Shown: positions 50,559-59,700 of the stretch, piece by piece
Numbering within the stretch: the first letter of the stretch is position 1
How the letters are laid out: each line of letters opens with the position of its first letter
Source: Rivibacter sp049446155
GTDB taxonomy: Bacteria; Pseudomonadota; Gammaproteobacteria; Burkholderiales; Burkholderiaceae_C
Length of the DNA stretch: 64,000 bases
Reading direction: 5' to 3'
Assembly: GCF_049446155.1 (NCBI RefSeq)
Contig: NZ_JBMSEE010000002.1
Location: 707,695-771,694, forward strand
The notes under the pieces: model-generated
Seen by the model: the letters and a program-made list of their open reading frames with translations, nothing else
Database searches by the model: none
Told to the model about the DNA's origin: nothing
Translations under genes and position numbers: made by a program

Positions 50559-51569
50559 ATGGAAGCGGTCCAGCTCGGGTTCTGGGTCGTCGCGCTGCTG
50601 GTGCTGCTGGCGGTCGCGTTCGACTTCATGAACGGATTCCACGACGCGGCGAACTCGATCGCCACCGTCGTCTCCACCGGCGTGCTCAAGCCGCAGCAGG
50701 CGGTGGTGTTCGCGGCGTTCTTCAACTTCGTCGCGATCTTCATCTTCCACCTCTCGGTGGCCAAGACCATCGGCAAGGGCATCGTCGAGCCGGGCGTGGT
50801 CGATTCGCACGTCGTGTTCGGCGCGCTGTGCGGAGCGATCGCGTGGAACGTGATCACCTGGTACTTCGGCATCCCGTCGTCGAGCTCGCATGCGCTGATC
50901 GGCGGCATCGTCGGCGCGGTGATAGCCAAGAGCGGACCGCAGGCGCTGATCGGCGCGGGCATCGGCAAGACGGTGGCCTTCATCTTCGTCTCGCCGCTGC
51001 TCGGCTTCGTGCTCGGCTCGCTGCTGATGGTGCTCGTCGCGCACCTGTTCCAGGGCGTTTCGCCACTGAAGATCGACCGCCTGTTCCGGCGCGGCCAGCT
51101 CGCCTCGGCGGCGCTGTACAGCCTGGGCCACGGCGGCAACGACGCGCAGAAGACCATCGGCATCATCTGGATGCTGCTCGTGGCCAGCGGCTATGCCGCC
51201 GCGAGCGATGCCTCGCCGCCGTGGTGGGTGATCTGGACCTGCTACATCGCGATCGGCCTGGGCACGATGTTCGGCGGCTGGCGCATCGTGAAGACCATGG
51301 GCCAGAAGATCACCAAGCTCAAGCCAGTGGGCGGCTTTTGCGCCGAGACCGGCGGGGCGCTGACGCTGTTCCTCGCCACAAGCCTGGGCATTCCGGTCTC
51401 GACCACCCACACGATCACCGGCGCGATCGTCGGCGTCGGCTCGACGCGGCGCATGAGCGCGGTGCGCTGGGGCGTGGCCGGCAATATCGTGTGGGCCTGG
51501 ATCTTCACGATCCCGGCATCGGCGCTGATGGCCGCACTGGCCTACGGGCTCAGCACAGTCCTGTTCTGA
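50559..51569 (+). CDS. pit: Inorganic phosphate transporter, PiT family
   Basis: This is a 336-residue membrane protein that cotransports phosphate and a cation. Duplicated PiT signatures are visible: FDFMNGFHDAANSIATVV in the first half and SLGHGGNDAQKTIGII with GIPVSTTHTITGAIVG in the second. It has about ten membrane segments. It is shorter than E. coli PitA, as in many betaproteobacterial copies. With phoX behind a Pho box about 11 kb away, the region holds two separate phosphate functions. Confidence 0.92.
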   Translation: MEAVQLGFWVVALLVLLAVAFDFMNGFHDAANSIATVVSTGVLKPQQAVVFAAFFNFVAIFIFHLSVAKTIGKGIVEPGVVDSHVVFGALCGAIAWNVITWYFGIPSSSSHALIGGIVGAVIAKSGPQALIGAGIGKTVAFIFVSPLLGFVLGSLLMVLVAHLFQGVSPLKIDRLFRRGQLASAALYSLGHGGNDAQKTIGIIWMLLVASGYAAASDASPPWWVIWTCYIAIGLGTMFGGWRIVKTMGQKITKLKPVGGFCAETGGALTLFLATSLGIPVSTTHTITGAIVGVGSTRRMSAVRWGVAGNIVWAWIFTIPASALMAALAYGLSTVLF

Positions 51570-51599
51570 GCCGGGCCGCCGAGGCGAACGGGGCCGCGC

Positions 51600-52937
51600 T
51601 CATTCCAGCGTCGTGCCCTCGGTCTCGTGGATGAAGGCCGACGCCACGACGGTTGCGGCCAGGAAGGCCGCGATGAAGGTGACGGTCGTGACATAGCCCT
51701 GCGTCGCCAGCACCGCGCCGATGGCCGCTGGCGCGATGGCGTTGGCCACACGCTGCGCGGCGATGCCCCAACCGTATCCGATGGCCCGCAGCTCGGTGCC
51801 GTAGAGCTCGCCCATCCAGGTGTTCCACACGCCCCACGCGCCGAGGCTGAAGAACGACAGTCCGAAGTTCCACGCCATCATCGTCGTGATGCTGCCCGAG
51901 GCGGCCAGGCCGAAGCCGCAGATGGCGGCGCAGGCCACGAAGCTGACCATGACGCGCTTGCGGCCCCAGCGCCCGGTCAGGAACGACGCGGCGATGTAGC
52001 CGGGGAACATGAACAGTGCAGACAAGGCCATGAAGCCCAGGCCTTGCGGCGCATCGAGGCCGCGCTTGGCGAGCAGCGTGGGCATCCACGAGGTCAGGGC
52101 CCAGTAGCCCCACGAGAACGTGAAGTTGACCACCGTCTGCAGCAAGGTCACGCGCAGCTGGTGGCCGCGAAACAGCCCGAGCAGGCCGGACCCCGCCTCG
52201 GCGGCCGCGGCCTGCGCCGGCGCGATGGGGCGCTGGTCGTGATGCGAGGGCCATGTGGCACCCCACAGGCGGCGGATCACGTCTCGGGCCTGGATCAGGC
52301 GCCCCTTCTGCTGCAGCCAGTACGGCGATTCCGGCACCCACAGCCACACGGCAATCGCCCACAGGCCGGTCAGCGAGCTTGCCCGCACGGTCCAGCGCCA
52401 GCCGGCTTCCGAGAAGGCGTGCACCACGCCGATCGAGATCAGCAGGCCGAGCGGCCAGCCGGCCGCCAGGTAGACCGCGGCCTTGCCACGCACGGCGGCC
52501 GGCAGCAGCTCCTCGAAGTAGGGAAAGGTGTTGACCAGCACGCCGGCGAGGGCGAAGCCGCAGATGAAGCGCAGCGTCCACAGGCTGCCGGCGTCCGGTG
52601 CCATCGAGCTGGCAAGGCTCACGGCGCCGTAGCTCGCCAGGCTCCACATGATCGAGGCGCGGCGGCCGAAGCGGTCGCTGATCCAGGCCCAGGCAAACGC
52701 GCCGGGGATCATGCCGAAGAACAGCGCGCCGAGCAGCGAACCGAGCACCACGTAGTCGATCCCGAGGTCCTTGGTCACCGAGGGGCCGCACAGGATCAGC
52801 GTCATCATTTCCCACGACTCGATGACGAAGGCCATGAAGAGCACCAGGCCGGCCTGCCAGTGCCTGGCCGTGACGGGCATGCGTTCGTACAGCGCGCCGA
52901 TCGAGATCGCGGCGGTTCCTGGTTCCGAGTGGCTCAT
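51600..52937 (-). CDS. MFS transporter
   Basis: This is a 445-residue major facilitator with 12 membrane segments. The loop 2-3 signature reads DRFGRRASI, and WRWTVRASSLTGLWAIAVWLWVPESPYWL holds the sugar-porter-like PESPYWL block. It resembles SV2/NiaP-like and aromatic-acid symporters. A GGAGGGAG site precedes the ATG. It is divergent from the XRE-cupin regulator, sharing a 222-base region with that gene, and may import the substrate of the downstream hydantoinase-like enzymes. Confidence 0.82.
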   Translation of the reverse strand: MSHSEPGTAAISIGALYERMPVTARHWQAGLVLFMAFVIESWEMMTLILCGPSVTKDLGIDYVVLGSLLGALFFGMIPGAFAWAWISDRFGRRASIMWSLASYGAVSLASSMAPDAGSLWTLRFICGFALAGVLVNTFPYFEELLPAAVRGKAAVYLAAGWPLGLLISIGVVHAFSEAGWRWTVRASSLTGLWAIAVWLWVPESPYWLQQKGRLIQARDVIRRLWGATWPSHHDQRPIAPAQAAAAEAGSGLLGLFRGHQLRVTLLQTVVNFTFSWGYWALTSWMPTLLAKRGLDAPQGLGFMALSALFMFPGYIAASFLTGRWGRKRVMVSFVACAAICGFGLAASGSITTMMAWNFGLSFFSLGAWGVWNTWMGELYGTELRAIGYGWGIAAQRVANAIAPAAIGAVLATQGYVTTVTFIAAFLAATVVASAFIHETEGTTLE

Positions 52938-52967
52938 CGTCTCCCTCCATCGATGCGGATGATCTTG

Positions 52968-52992
52968 TTTAGTCTAAGTAAAAAATTTAGAT
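52968..52992. promoter_or_regulatory. AT-rich half-site cluster near the MFS start
   Basis: TTTAG, CTAAG and TTTAG half-sites lie within 25 bases just upstream of the MFS gene. They resemble the halves of the two inverted repeats at the other end of the same intergenic region but are not well spaced. The AT-rich makeup contrasts sharply with the GC-rich surroundings. Confidence 0.35.
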
Positions 52993-53109
52993 CAACCATC
53001 ATCGAAAGCGGCATTCAACCGGGCTGTCCGTCATCTCTCTTGCTTCGTTCTCTCTTCATTCCCAGGAGAATCGAGGTCCTCGGTGAAAACACCGAGAGGC
53101 CTGTCAGTG

Positions 53110-53143
53110 TTTTAGCTTGTCTAAAACTTTAGCCTTCCTAAAA
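53110..53143. promoter_or_regulatory. Two inverted-repeat operators upstream of the XRE-cupin gene
   Basis: TTTTAG-N5-CTAAAA (53110-53126) and TTTAG-N5-CTAAA (53128-53142) share the same half-site and spacer, and their centres are 17 bases apart. They end 17 bases before the regulator start. This is the arrangement expected for autoregulation by a dimeric repressor, most likely the adjacent gene product. Confidence 0.6.
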
Positions 53144-53159
53144 TCATTTCCCACGGAAC

Positions 53160-53813
53160 ATGACCGAAGACCAACCCAGCATGAACGCCATCGACCGACT
53201 GGGAGAAAGGCTTCGACACCGAAGGCTGGACCTCAAGATGACTCTCAAAGACGTCGCCCAGGCGTCCGGGCTGTCCATTGGCTTCCTGTCGCAGATCGAG
53301 CGCAACCTCACGGTGCCCTCGCTCTCCTCGTTGGCCAGCGTGGCGTCGGTGCTCAAGACCACGATCGCCGACCTGTCGGTCCAGCCCAGCGAGCCGCATC
53401 CCGACACCTACGGCGCCAAGCGCGTCTCCTATCAGCTGCCTGACGGCCGCGTGCGCTACGAGCGGCTGTCGACCGTGTTCGCCGGCAGCGTGCTGCATTC
53501 CGTGAAGTTCATGATGCCGGTCGGCTACCGATCCGAGACCGTGTCGCACGCGGGCGAGGAGATGGTGTTCGTCCTGTCGGGCGACATCGTCTATCGGGTC
53601 GCCCAGCAGTGCTACGAGCTCACGGCCGGCGACAGCCTTCATTTCGACGCCAAGATTCCGCACAGCATCGAGGCGACCGGCGGGCCGAACGGGCGTGCCG
53701 AGGTGATCTGGTCCGGCACGCTCGACATCTTTGGCGACCATGAAGTGGCCCGATCGAACGGCCACGCCAGTGAACTTCGGGGGACCGAGTTCAACGACCA
53801 GATCGTCCCCTGA
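53160..53813 (+). CDS. XRE-family regulator with cupin sensor domain
   Basis: This is a 217-residue transcription regulator. The helix-turn-helix is at about residues 13-68 (LGERLRHRRLDLKMTLKDVA and SGLSIGFLSQIERNLTVPS), and the cupin domain is in the C-terminal half (ETVSHAGEEMVFVLSGDIVY, DSLHFDAKIPHSI). Proteins of this type sense a small ligand of the pathway they control, often amino-acid or polyamine related. It probably controls the divergent MFS gene and the following operon through the upstream inverted repeats. Confidence 0.88.
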   Translation: MTEDQPSMNAIDRLGERLRHRRLDLKMTLKDVAQASGLSIGFLSQIERNLTVPSLSSLASVASVLKTTIADLSVQPSEPHPDTYGAKRVSYQLPDGRVRYERLSTVFAGSVLHSVKFMMPVGYRSETVSHAGEEMVFVLSGDIVYRVAQQCYELTAGDSLHFDAKIPHSIEATGGPNGRAEVIWSGTLDIFGDHEVARSNGHASELRGTEFNDQIVP

Positions 53814-53901
53814 CCCGCGCGGGCTCGGCCCGCACCTGAATCACGAGAGCAAAAGGATTGCGCGGTTTCGACCGCTGCAAGGGAGGAGGTTTTTCTTGAA
53901 T

Positions 53902-54432
53902 ATGAAGGATGGCGGATCCATTGATCACGCATTTCTGGCGACGGTCACCGAGGGGCTGTCGCAGGCGCAATGGCCGGTGGTCTACCGGTGCATTGCCGAC
54001 TTGTACGCGCATGAAGTGGGGTACCGACTGATGACCATCTCGGCCATCGACATCCAGGCCACCGCACCGGTGCGGCGACTGTGGAGCTCGAACGACGCGG
54101 TCTTCCCCGTGGGAGGGCGCAAGCCGCTGGGTACGCAGGCCTGGCGGCGCACCGTGCTGGATGAACTTTCCGTGATGGTGTGCGACGGCGAGGCCGAACT
54201 GGCGGGCGCCTTCGACGACCACACGATGCTGCGCGATCTGGGTTGTGCCTCGGGCATCAACGTGCCCATCGTGGTTGCGCGGCGGGTCGTCGGGTCGGTG
54301 AACCTGTTCAACGAACGCGGCTGGTACACGCCGCCGCGGGTGGAGCGGGCGAAGCAACTGAGCGCCTGGGTCTACGCGCCGTTGCTGGCGAGCTGCCATG
54401 TCCGCGAAGAAGCCTCGGGAGACCGTGCATGA
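53902..54432 (+). CDS. GAF-domain-like protein
   Basis: This is a 176-residue protein similar in layout to GAF sensors found next to hydantoinase genes: YRLMTISAIDIQATAPVRRLW, then GCASGINVPIVVARRVVGSVNLFNERGWY. It has no signal peptide, membrane segment or output domain. A GGAGG run lies 12 bases before the ATG at 53902 but only six before an in-frame TTG at 53896, so the true start may be the TTG. It overlaps the next gene by four bases and probably senses a ligand. Confidence 0.7.
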   Translation: MKDGGSIDHAFLATVTEGLSQAQWPVVYRCIADLYAHEVGYRLMTISAIDIQATAPVRRLWSSNDAVFPVGGRKPLGTQAWRRTVLDELSVMVCDGEAELAGAFDDHTMLRDLGCASGINVPIVVARRVVGSVNLFNERGWYTPPRVERAKQLSAWVYAPLLASCHVREEASGDRA

Positions 54433-56528
54433 GCAAGAAGCAAATCCGCGTGTGCACCGACGTGGGTGGCACGTTCACCGATCTCGTCTACTTCGAGACC
54501 GACGAGGCCACGGGAGCGCAGACCCTGCGCACCGCCAAGGCCGACACCACGCCGCCGAATTTCGAGGAGGGCATTCTCGACGTCCTGCGCGAAGGCAAGG
54601 TGTCGGTGCGCGAGATGTCGGCCTTCGCGCATGGCACGACCGTGGTCATCAACGCGCTCACGGAGCGGCGCGGCGTCAAGACCGGGCTGATCACCACCCG
54701 CGGCTTTCGCGACACGCTCGAGATCGCCCGCGGCGCGCGCCCGGACTTCTTCAACCTGCAGTACCGCAAGCCGGAACCCTTCGTCGAGCGCTACCTGCGT
54801 CGCGAGATCGGCGGTCGCCTCGACGCGCGAGGGCAGGAGCTCGCGCCGCTCGAGCTCGACGGGCTCGGTGCCATCCTCGAAGACTTCCGCCGCGAGGGCG
54901 TCGAAGCCATCGCCGTGAGCCTGCTGCATGCCTATGCCGATCCGAGGCACGAGCGGCTGGTCGTCGAACGCGTCCGCCAGCTGTGGCCGGAGGTCTCGGT
55001 CGTCGCCTCCCACCAGATCACGCGCGAGTGGCGCGAGTACGAGCGCACCAACACCGCCGTGCTGTCGGCCTATGTGCAGCCGATCGCGCACCGCTACCTG
55101 ACGCGGCTGAGCGACCGCCTCGTCGAGCACGGCTACGGCGGCCCGATCTACGTCATGCAGTCGAACTGCGGCGTCGATACGCTGGACCATGCGCGCATCG
55201 CGCCGATCACGATGGTCGAGTCGGGGCCCGCCAGCGGCATGTGGGGCGCGGCGGCGCTCGGGCGGCTGATCGACGAGCCCAACGTCATCGCGCTCGACAT
55301 CGGCGGCACGACCGCCAAGTGCTCGCTGATCAAGGACGGCCAGGTCCAGATCAAGACCGACTACTACATCGAGCGCGACCGCACGCATGCCGGCTATCCG
55401 ATCACGGTGCCGGTCGTCGACCTGGTGGAAATCGGCAACGGCGGCGGCTCGATCGCCTCGGTGAGCGAATCGGGGCAGCTGCGCGTCGGCCCGCAGTCGG
55501 CCGGCGCGATGCCGGGGCCCGCGGCCTACGGACGCGGTGGACAGCACGCCACCACGACCGACGCCAACCTGATGCTCGGGCGCATCAATCCGGACTACTT
55601 CTGCGGCGGCAGCATGCGTGCCGACATGTCGGCCGTCCACGGCGCGATGAACCGCCTGGCCGACCGCCTGCAGCTCACGCCGTTGGAAGTGGCGCGAGGC
55701 ATCGTGCAGATCGCCGACTTCAACATGGTCAACGCGCTCAAGCTCGTGTCCATCAACAAGGGCTACGACCCGCGGGACTTCGTGCTGGTGGCCTTTGGCG
55801 GAGGTGGCGGCATGCATGCCGTGTCGCTGGCCCAGGAGCTGGGCGTCAAGGAAGTCGTCGTGCCGCGCGGTGCCGGCGTGTTCTCGGCATGGGGAATGAT
55901 GATGTCCGACCTGCGCCGCGACCAGTTCCTGACCAAGGTGCAGCCCTTGTCGGAGCCCGGCGCGGCCGCGGAGGCCCAGCGCCTGATCGAGGAACTCGAG
56001 GGCAAGGCCGTCGAGGACTACGCGGCCGACGGCATCGCGGCCGAGCGCGTGAAACTGCAGTGCGGCGTGCGGCTGCGCTACCAGAACCAGGAGCACGCGG
56101 AAGAGGTTGCGCTGCTGGCCGGCGAACGCTTCGATCGCGACATCGCCGCCGTCGTCGCGCGCTTCCACGACCAGTACGAGCGCAAGTACACCTACCGGCT
56201 CGATGCGCCGGTCGAGATGGTCGGGCTGCACCTCGCCGCATTCGCCGAGGCCGGCAAGCTCGAGCCGCGCCGCCTGCCCTTGTTGGACCGACCCGCCAGC
56301 GATGCACGCAAGGGCCGCCGCCAGGTCGACTACGGCGCGTCGGGCATCCACGAGGCCGACATCTACGACAGCCTCAAGCTCGCTCCCGGCATGAGCTTCC
56401 ACGGGCCGGCCGTGATCGAGGACCCAGGCACGACCATCGTCGTCTTCCCGGGCAACCGCGTCCACATCGACGCCTATGGCAATACGCGTATCAGCCACCT
56501 CAATGGAGGCCAGCAACATGTCCAGTAG
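54429..56528 (+). CDS. hyuA: Hydantoinase/oxoprolinase subunit A
   Basis: This is a 699-residue ATP-dependent amidohydrolase of the HyuA/acetone carboxylase-like family, which opens hydantoin or 5-oxoproline rings. The ASKHA nucleotide-binding start is CTDVGGTFTDLVYF (residues 9-22); EYERTNTAVLSAYVQP, NCGVDT and ALDIGGTTAKCSLI follow in family order, and the C-terminus ends with HGPAVIEDPGTTIVV. Its start overlaps the GAF gene stop and its end overlaps hyuB by 11 bases, so the two subunits are made together. The natural substrate is not determined. Confidence 0.88.
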   Translation: MSKKQIRVCTDVGGTFTDLVYFETDEATGAQTLRTAKADTTPPNFEEGILDVLREGKVSVREMSAFAHGTTVVINALTERRGVKTGLITTRGFRDTLEIARGARPDFFNLQYRKPEPFVERYLRREIGGRLDARGQELAPLELDGLGAILEDFRREGVEAIAVSLLHAYADPRHERLVVERVRQLWPEVSVVASHQITREWREYERTNTAVLSAYVQPIAHRYLTRLSDRLVEHGYGGPIYVMQSNCGVDTLDHARIAPITMVESGPASGMWGAAALGRLIDEPNVIALDIGGTTAKCSLIKDGQVQIKTDYYIERDRTHAGYPITVPVVDLVEIGNGGGSIASVSESGQLRVGPQSAGAMPGPAAYGRGGQHATTTDANLMLGRINPDYFCGGSMRADMSAVHGAMNRLADRLQLTPLEVARGIVQIADFNMVNALKLVSINKGYDPRDFVLVAFGGGGGMHAVSLAQELGVKEVVVPRGAGVFSAWGMMMSDLRRDQFLTKVQPLSEPGAAAEAQRLIEELEGKAVEDYAADGIAAERVKLQCGVRLRYQNQEHAEEVALLAGERFDRDIAAVVARFHDQYERKYTYRLDAPVEMVGLHLAAFAEAGKLEPRRLPLLDRPASDARKGRRQVDYGASGIHEADIYDSLKLAPGMSFHGPAVIEDPGTTIVVFPGNRVHIDAYGNTRISHLNGGQQHVQ

Positions 56529-58179
56529 CGCCAGCGCATTCACGTCCGAGCTGATCCAGAGCTCGCTGCAAGCCATCGCCGCCGAGATGTTCGAGTCCAT
56601 GCGCCTCACGGCGATGAGCCCGATCATCTACGAGGTGCTCGACATGGGCACGGGCATCCTCAACGCGCGCGGCGAGATGGCGAGTTCCGGCGCCGGCATC
56701 CCGGTGCTGGTGGGCGTCGTCGACAAGGCCGTGCGGCGCATCGTCGACCTGTACCGCGAGCCGGGGTCGATCGAGGAAGGCGACGTCTTCATCACCAACG
56801 ATCCGGCCTACGGCGGGGTCACCCACCTCAACGACATCATCCTCGCGATGCCGGTCGTCGCCGGCGGGCGCCTCGTCGCCTGGACCGCCAACAGCGCGCA
56901 CTGGAACGACGTCGGCGGCATGGTGCCCGGCTCGATGGCCATCGATGCGACCGAGATCTACCAGGAAGGCCTGCGCCTGCCGGCGGTGAAGCTCATCTCG
57001 CGCGGCAGGACCATCCAGCCCGTGGTCGACATCATCAAGGCCAACTCGCGCATGCCCGACTTCTCCGAGGGCGACCTGTGGGCCGGCGTCGCGGCTGCGC
57101 GAGCCGGCGAGCGGCGCCTGAAGGAGATCGTCGAGCGCTACGGCGTCGATGCCTTCCTCGGGGCGGTCGAGCAGTCGATGGACCGGGCCGAACAGGTGTC
57201 GCTGCGCGCACTGAAGAGGCTGCCCAAGGGCTGCTTCAGGCTCGCCGAGGAGCAGGACGACGGCAAGGTCTTCAACGTCGCGATCACCATCACCGACGAC
57301 GAGATGACCGTCGACCTGCGCGACAACCCCGACAGCATGCAAGGCCCGGGCAACATCTGCCGAGACGCCACCGAGATCGCCGCGCAGATGGTGTTCAAGT
57401 CGATCACCGACAGCGGCTCGCCGGCCAACGGCGGCACCTTCCGCCCGCTGAAGGTGCTGACGCGTCCGGGCAGCCTGTTCGACGCCGCGACGCCGGCGGC
57501 CGAAGGCTTCTACTTCGAGACGCTGATTCGCGTCTACGACCTGATCCTGCGCTGTCTGTCGGCCCAGTGCCCCGAGCTGGTGTGCGCCGGCTGCTATTCG
57601 TCGAACTGCGTGACCTTCATCGGCGGCCTGCATCCGGACACCGGCCGCGCGTTCACGCTCGTCGAGCCGGAACTGGGCGGCTGGGGCGCCTTGCACAACC
57701 GCGACGGCAACAACGCGATGTTCTCGCCGATCCATGGCGACACCTTCAACTGTCCGGCCGAGGTGGTCGAGACGCGCTACGGCGTCTACGTCGACAAGAT
57801 GGAGCTCAATCTCGAGCCCACCGGCGCGGGCCGCTACCGCGGCGGCCATGGGGTCGTGATCGACTACCGCGTGCGGGCCGACGGCGCGACGCTGACCTGC
57901 GGCTACTCGCGGGCCAAGGTCCGGCCGTGGGGCCTGGCCGGCGGCGGCGAAGGCTCGCCCAACTACGTCGAGCTGATCCGCCGCGACGGCACGCGCTCGC
58001 GCCACACCTTCGACAGCAACATCTCGATGAACGAGGGCGATGTCGCCCGCATCGTCACCGGCAACGGCGCCGGCTACGGCGACCCGAAGCAGCGCGATCC
58101 GCAGGCGGTGCGCCGCGACATCCGCGACGGCCTCATCACGCCGCAGGCCGCGCGCGCCGTCTACGGCGCTGCCATCTGA
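56518..58179 (+). CDS. hyuB: Hydantoinase/oxoprolinase subunit B
   Basis: This is a 553-residue HyuB-type subunit, the partner of HyuA. It has VFITNDPAYGGVTHLNDIIL with likely metal ligands, ANSAHWNDVGGMVPGSMA, NPDSMQGPGNICRD and C-terminal GGGEGSPNYVEL with GGHGVVIDYRV. The ATG is at 56518 with GGAGG eight bases upstream. Together the two subunits would hydrolyse a cyclic amide at the cost of ATP. The gene ends 13 bases before the aminopeptidase gene. Confidence 0.9.
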   Translation: MSSSASAFTSELIQSSLQAIAAEMFESMRLTAMSPIIYEVLDMGTGILNARGEMASSGAGIPVLVGVVDKAVRRIVDLYREPGSIEEGDVFITNDPAYGGVTHLNDIILAMPVVAGGRLVAWTANSAHWNDVGGMVPGSMAIDATEIYQEGLRLPAVKLISRGRTIQPVVDIIKANSRMPDFSEGDLWAGVAAARAGERRLKEIVERYGVDAFLGAVEQSMDRAEQVSLRALKRLPKGCFRLAEEQDDGKVFNVAITITDDEMTVDLRDNPDSMQGPGNICRDATEIAAQMVFKSITDSGSPANGGTFRPLKVLTRPGSLFDAATPAAEGFYFETLIRVYDLILRCLSAQCPELVCAGCYSSNCVTFIGGLHPDTGRAFTLVEPELGGWGALHNRDGNNAMFSPIHGDTFNCPAEVVETRYGVYVDKMELNLEPTGAGRYRGGHGVVIDYRVRADGATLTCGYSRAKVRPWGLAGGGEGSPNYVELIRRDGTRSRHTFDSNISMNEGDVARIVTGNGAGYGDPKQRDPQAVRRDIRDGLITPQAARAVYGAAI

Positions 58180-58192
58180 GCGCGCACCGGCC

Positions 58193-59596
58193 ATGGACAC
58201 GCCGCGCTCCCCCGGTCCGCTGGTGACGCGCCGGCGGCGCGAGGCCTTGGCCTCGCGCATGGCTGGTGCCGGCCTGGTGCTGATGGTGGGCCACAGCGAT
58301 GTCGGCATCAACTACGCCGCCAATGCCTACCCGTTCTGGCAGGACGCCAGCTTCCTCTATTTCTTCGGCCTGCGCAGGCCCTCGCTGGTCGGCCTGATCG
58401 ATCTCGACACCGGGGAAGACGTGCTGTTCGGCGACGACCCGCATCCGCACGAGTGCATCTGGAGTCCGCTGGGCCCACCGATCCGCGACGAGGCTCGCCA
58501 GCAGGGCATCGCGTCGTGCCAACCGCTGGAGCGTCTGCCGGATGCCATCGAGCGTGCCCTGCGCAAGGGCAGGGTCGTGCACTACCTGCCGCCCTATCGG
58601 GCCGACACGGTCCTGCGACTGCAGGCCCTGCTGGGCCTGGCCGCGCCCGAGGTGGCGGCGGGCGCCTCGACCTCGCTCATCCAGGCCGTGATCGCGATGC
58701 GCGAAATCAAGACGGCCGACGAGATCGACGAGATCGAATCCGCGCTGCGCATCACCGCGGCCATGCATGCGAGCGCGATGAGGCATGTCAGACCCGGCGT
58801 GGCCGCTGCCGAAGTGCTCGGTGCCATCGATTCGGTGGTCGCGCACGCGGGAACCTGCGCTGCCTACGCACCGATCTTCACCGCGCGCGGTGGCATCCTG
58901 CACGACGTGCCGCACCACGGCCCCTTGCCGGCGGGTGCGCTGATCGTCAACGACTCGGGCGCCTGCTCGCCGGGCGGCTATGCGTCGGACATCACCCGCA
59001 CGCTGCCGGTCGACGGCCGGTTCGTGGGCCTGCAGCGCGACATCTATGCGCTGGTGCTCGCCGCACAAACGCGCGCGAAGCAGGCCATCGCGCCCGGCGT
59101 GCGCTTTCGTGACGTGCATGACCTGGCCGCGCGGGTGATCGCCGAAGGCATGAAGGAACTCGGCTTCCTGCGCGGCGACGTCGACGAGATCGTCGGCTGC
59201 GGCGCCTACGCCCTGTGCTTTCCTCACGGACTCGGCCACCAGATGGGCCTCGACGTGCACGACATGGAGTCGCTGGGCGAGGACCGGGTCGGCTATGGCC
59301 CCGGGGAGCGGCGCAGCGAGCTGTTCGGTCCGCGTTTTCTGCGCCTCGCGAAGGCCTTGCGGGCGGGCATGGTGTTGACCGTCGAGCCCGGCATCTACTT
59401 CAACTCGTCGCTCATCGATGCCTGGCAGGCCGAGCGGCGATTCGAGCACCTGATCGACTACGCCGCCTTTGCCAGGAATGCTGGATTCGGCGGGGTGCGT
59501 ATCGAAGACGACGTCGTGGTGACTGAAGGGGGTTGCCGGACGTTGGAACCGCTCATTCCGAGCGCCATAGCGGATGTCGAGGCAGCGATGAGCTGA
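58193..59596 (+). CDS. pepP: M24 aminopeptidase P-like enzyme
   Basis: This is a 467-residue metallopeptidase of the aminopeptidase P/Xaa-Pro type. The N-terminal domain is pita-bread-associated (FWQDASFLYFFGL), and the catalytic domain has all five metal ligands: the two Asp in VNDSGA and SDITRT, His in FPHGLGHQMGLDVHD, and Glu in VEPGIYF and RIEDD. Such enzymes remove the residue in front of proline. In this operon it may act on a peptide released by, or feeding, the hydantoinase-like pair. It lies 13 bases after hyuB. Confidence 0.86.
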   Translation: MDTPRSPGPLVTRRRREALASRMAGAGLVLMVGHSDVGINYAANAYPFWQDASFLYFFGLRRPSLVGLIDLDTGEDVLFGDDPHPHECIWSPLGPPIRDEARQQGIASCQPLERLPDAIERALRKGRVVHYLPPYRADTVLRLQALLGLAAPEVAAGASTSLIQAVIAMREIKTADEIDEIESALRITAAMHASAMRHVRPGVAAAEVLGAIDSVVAHAGTCAAYAPIFTARGGILHDVPHHGPLPAGALIVNDSGACSPGGYASDITRTLPVDGRFVGLQRDIYALVLAAQTRAKQAIAPGVRFRDVHDLAARVIAEGMKELGFLRGDVDEIVGCGAYALCFPHGLGHQMGLDVHDMESLGEDRVGYGPGERRSELFGPRFLRLAKALRAGMVLTVEPGIYFNSSLIDAWQAERRFEHLIDYAAFARNAGFGGVRIEDDVVVTEGGCRTLEPLIPSAIADVEAAMS

Positions 59597-59700
59597 CGCC
59601 TGACTCGCCCTTCGCATCACCGCCCCGGCGGTTTGTGGTCCTGGATTCAAGCACCAGGCGCCAGGGGTGTGCTTTTTTCTCTCAGAACCAGGGAAGAACG

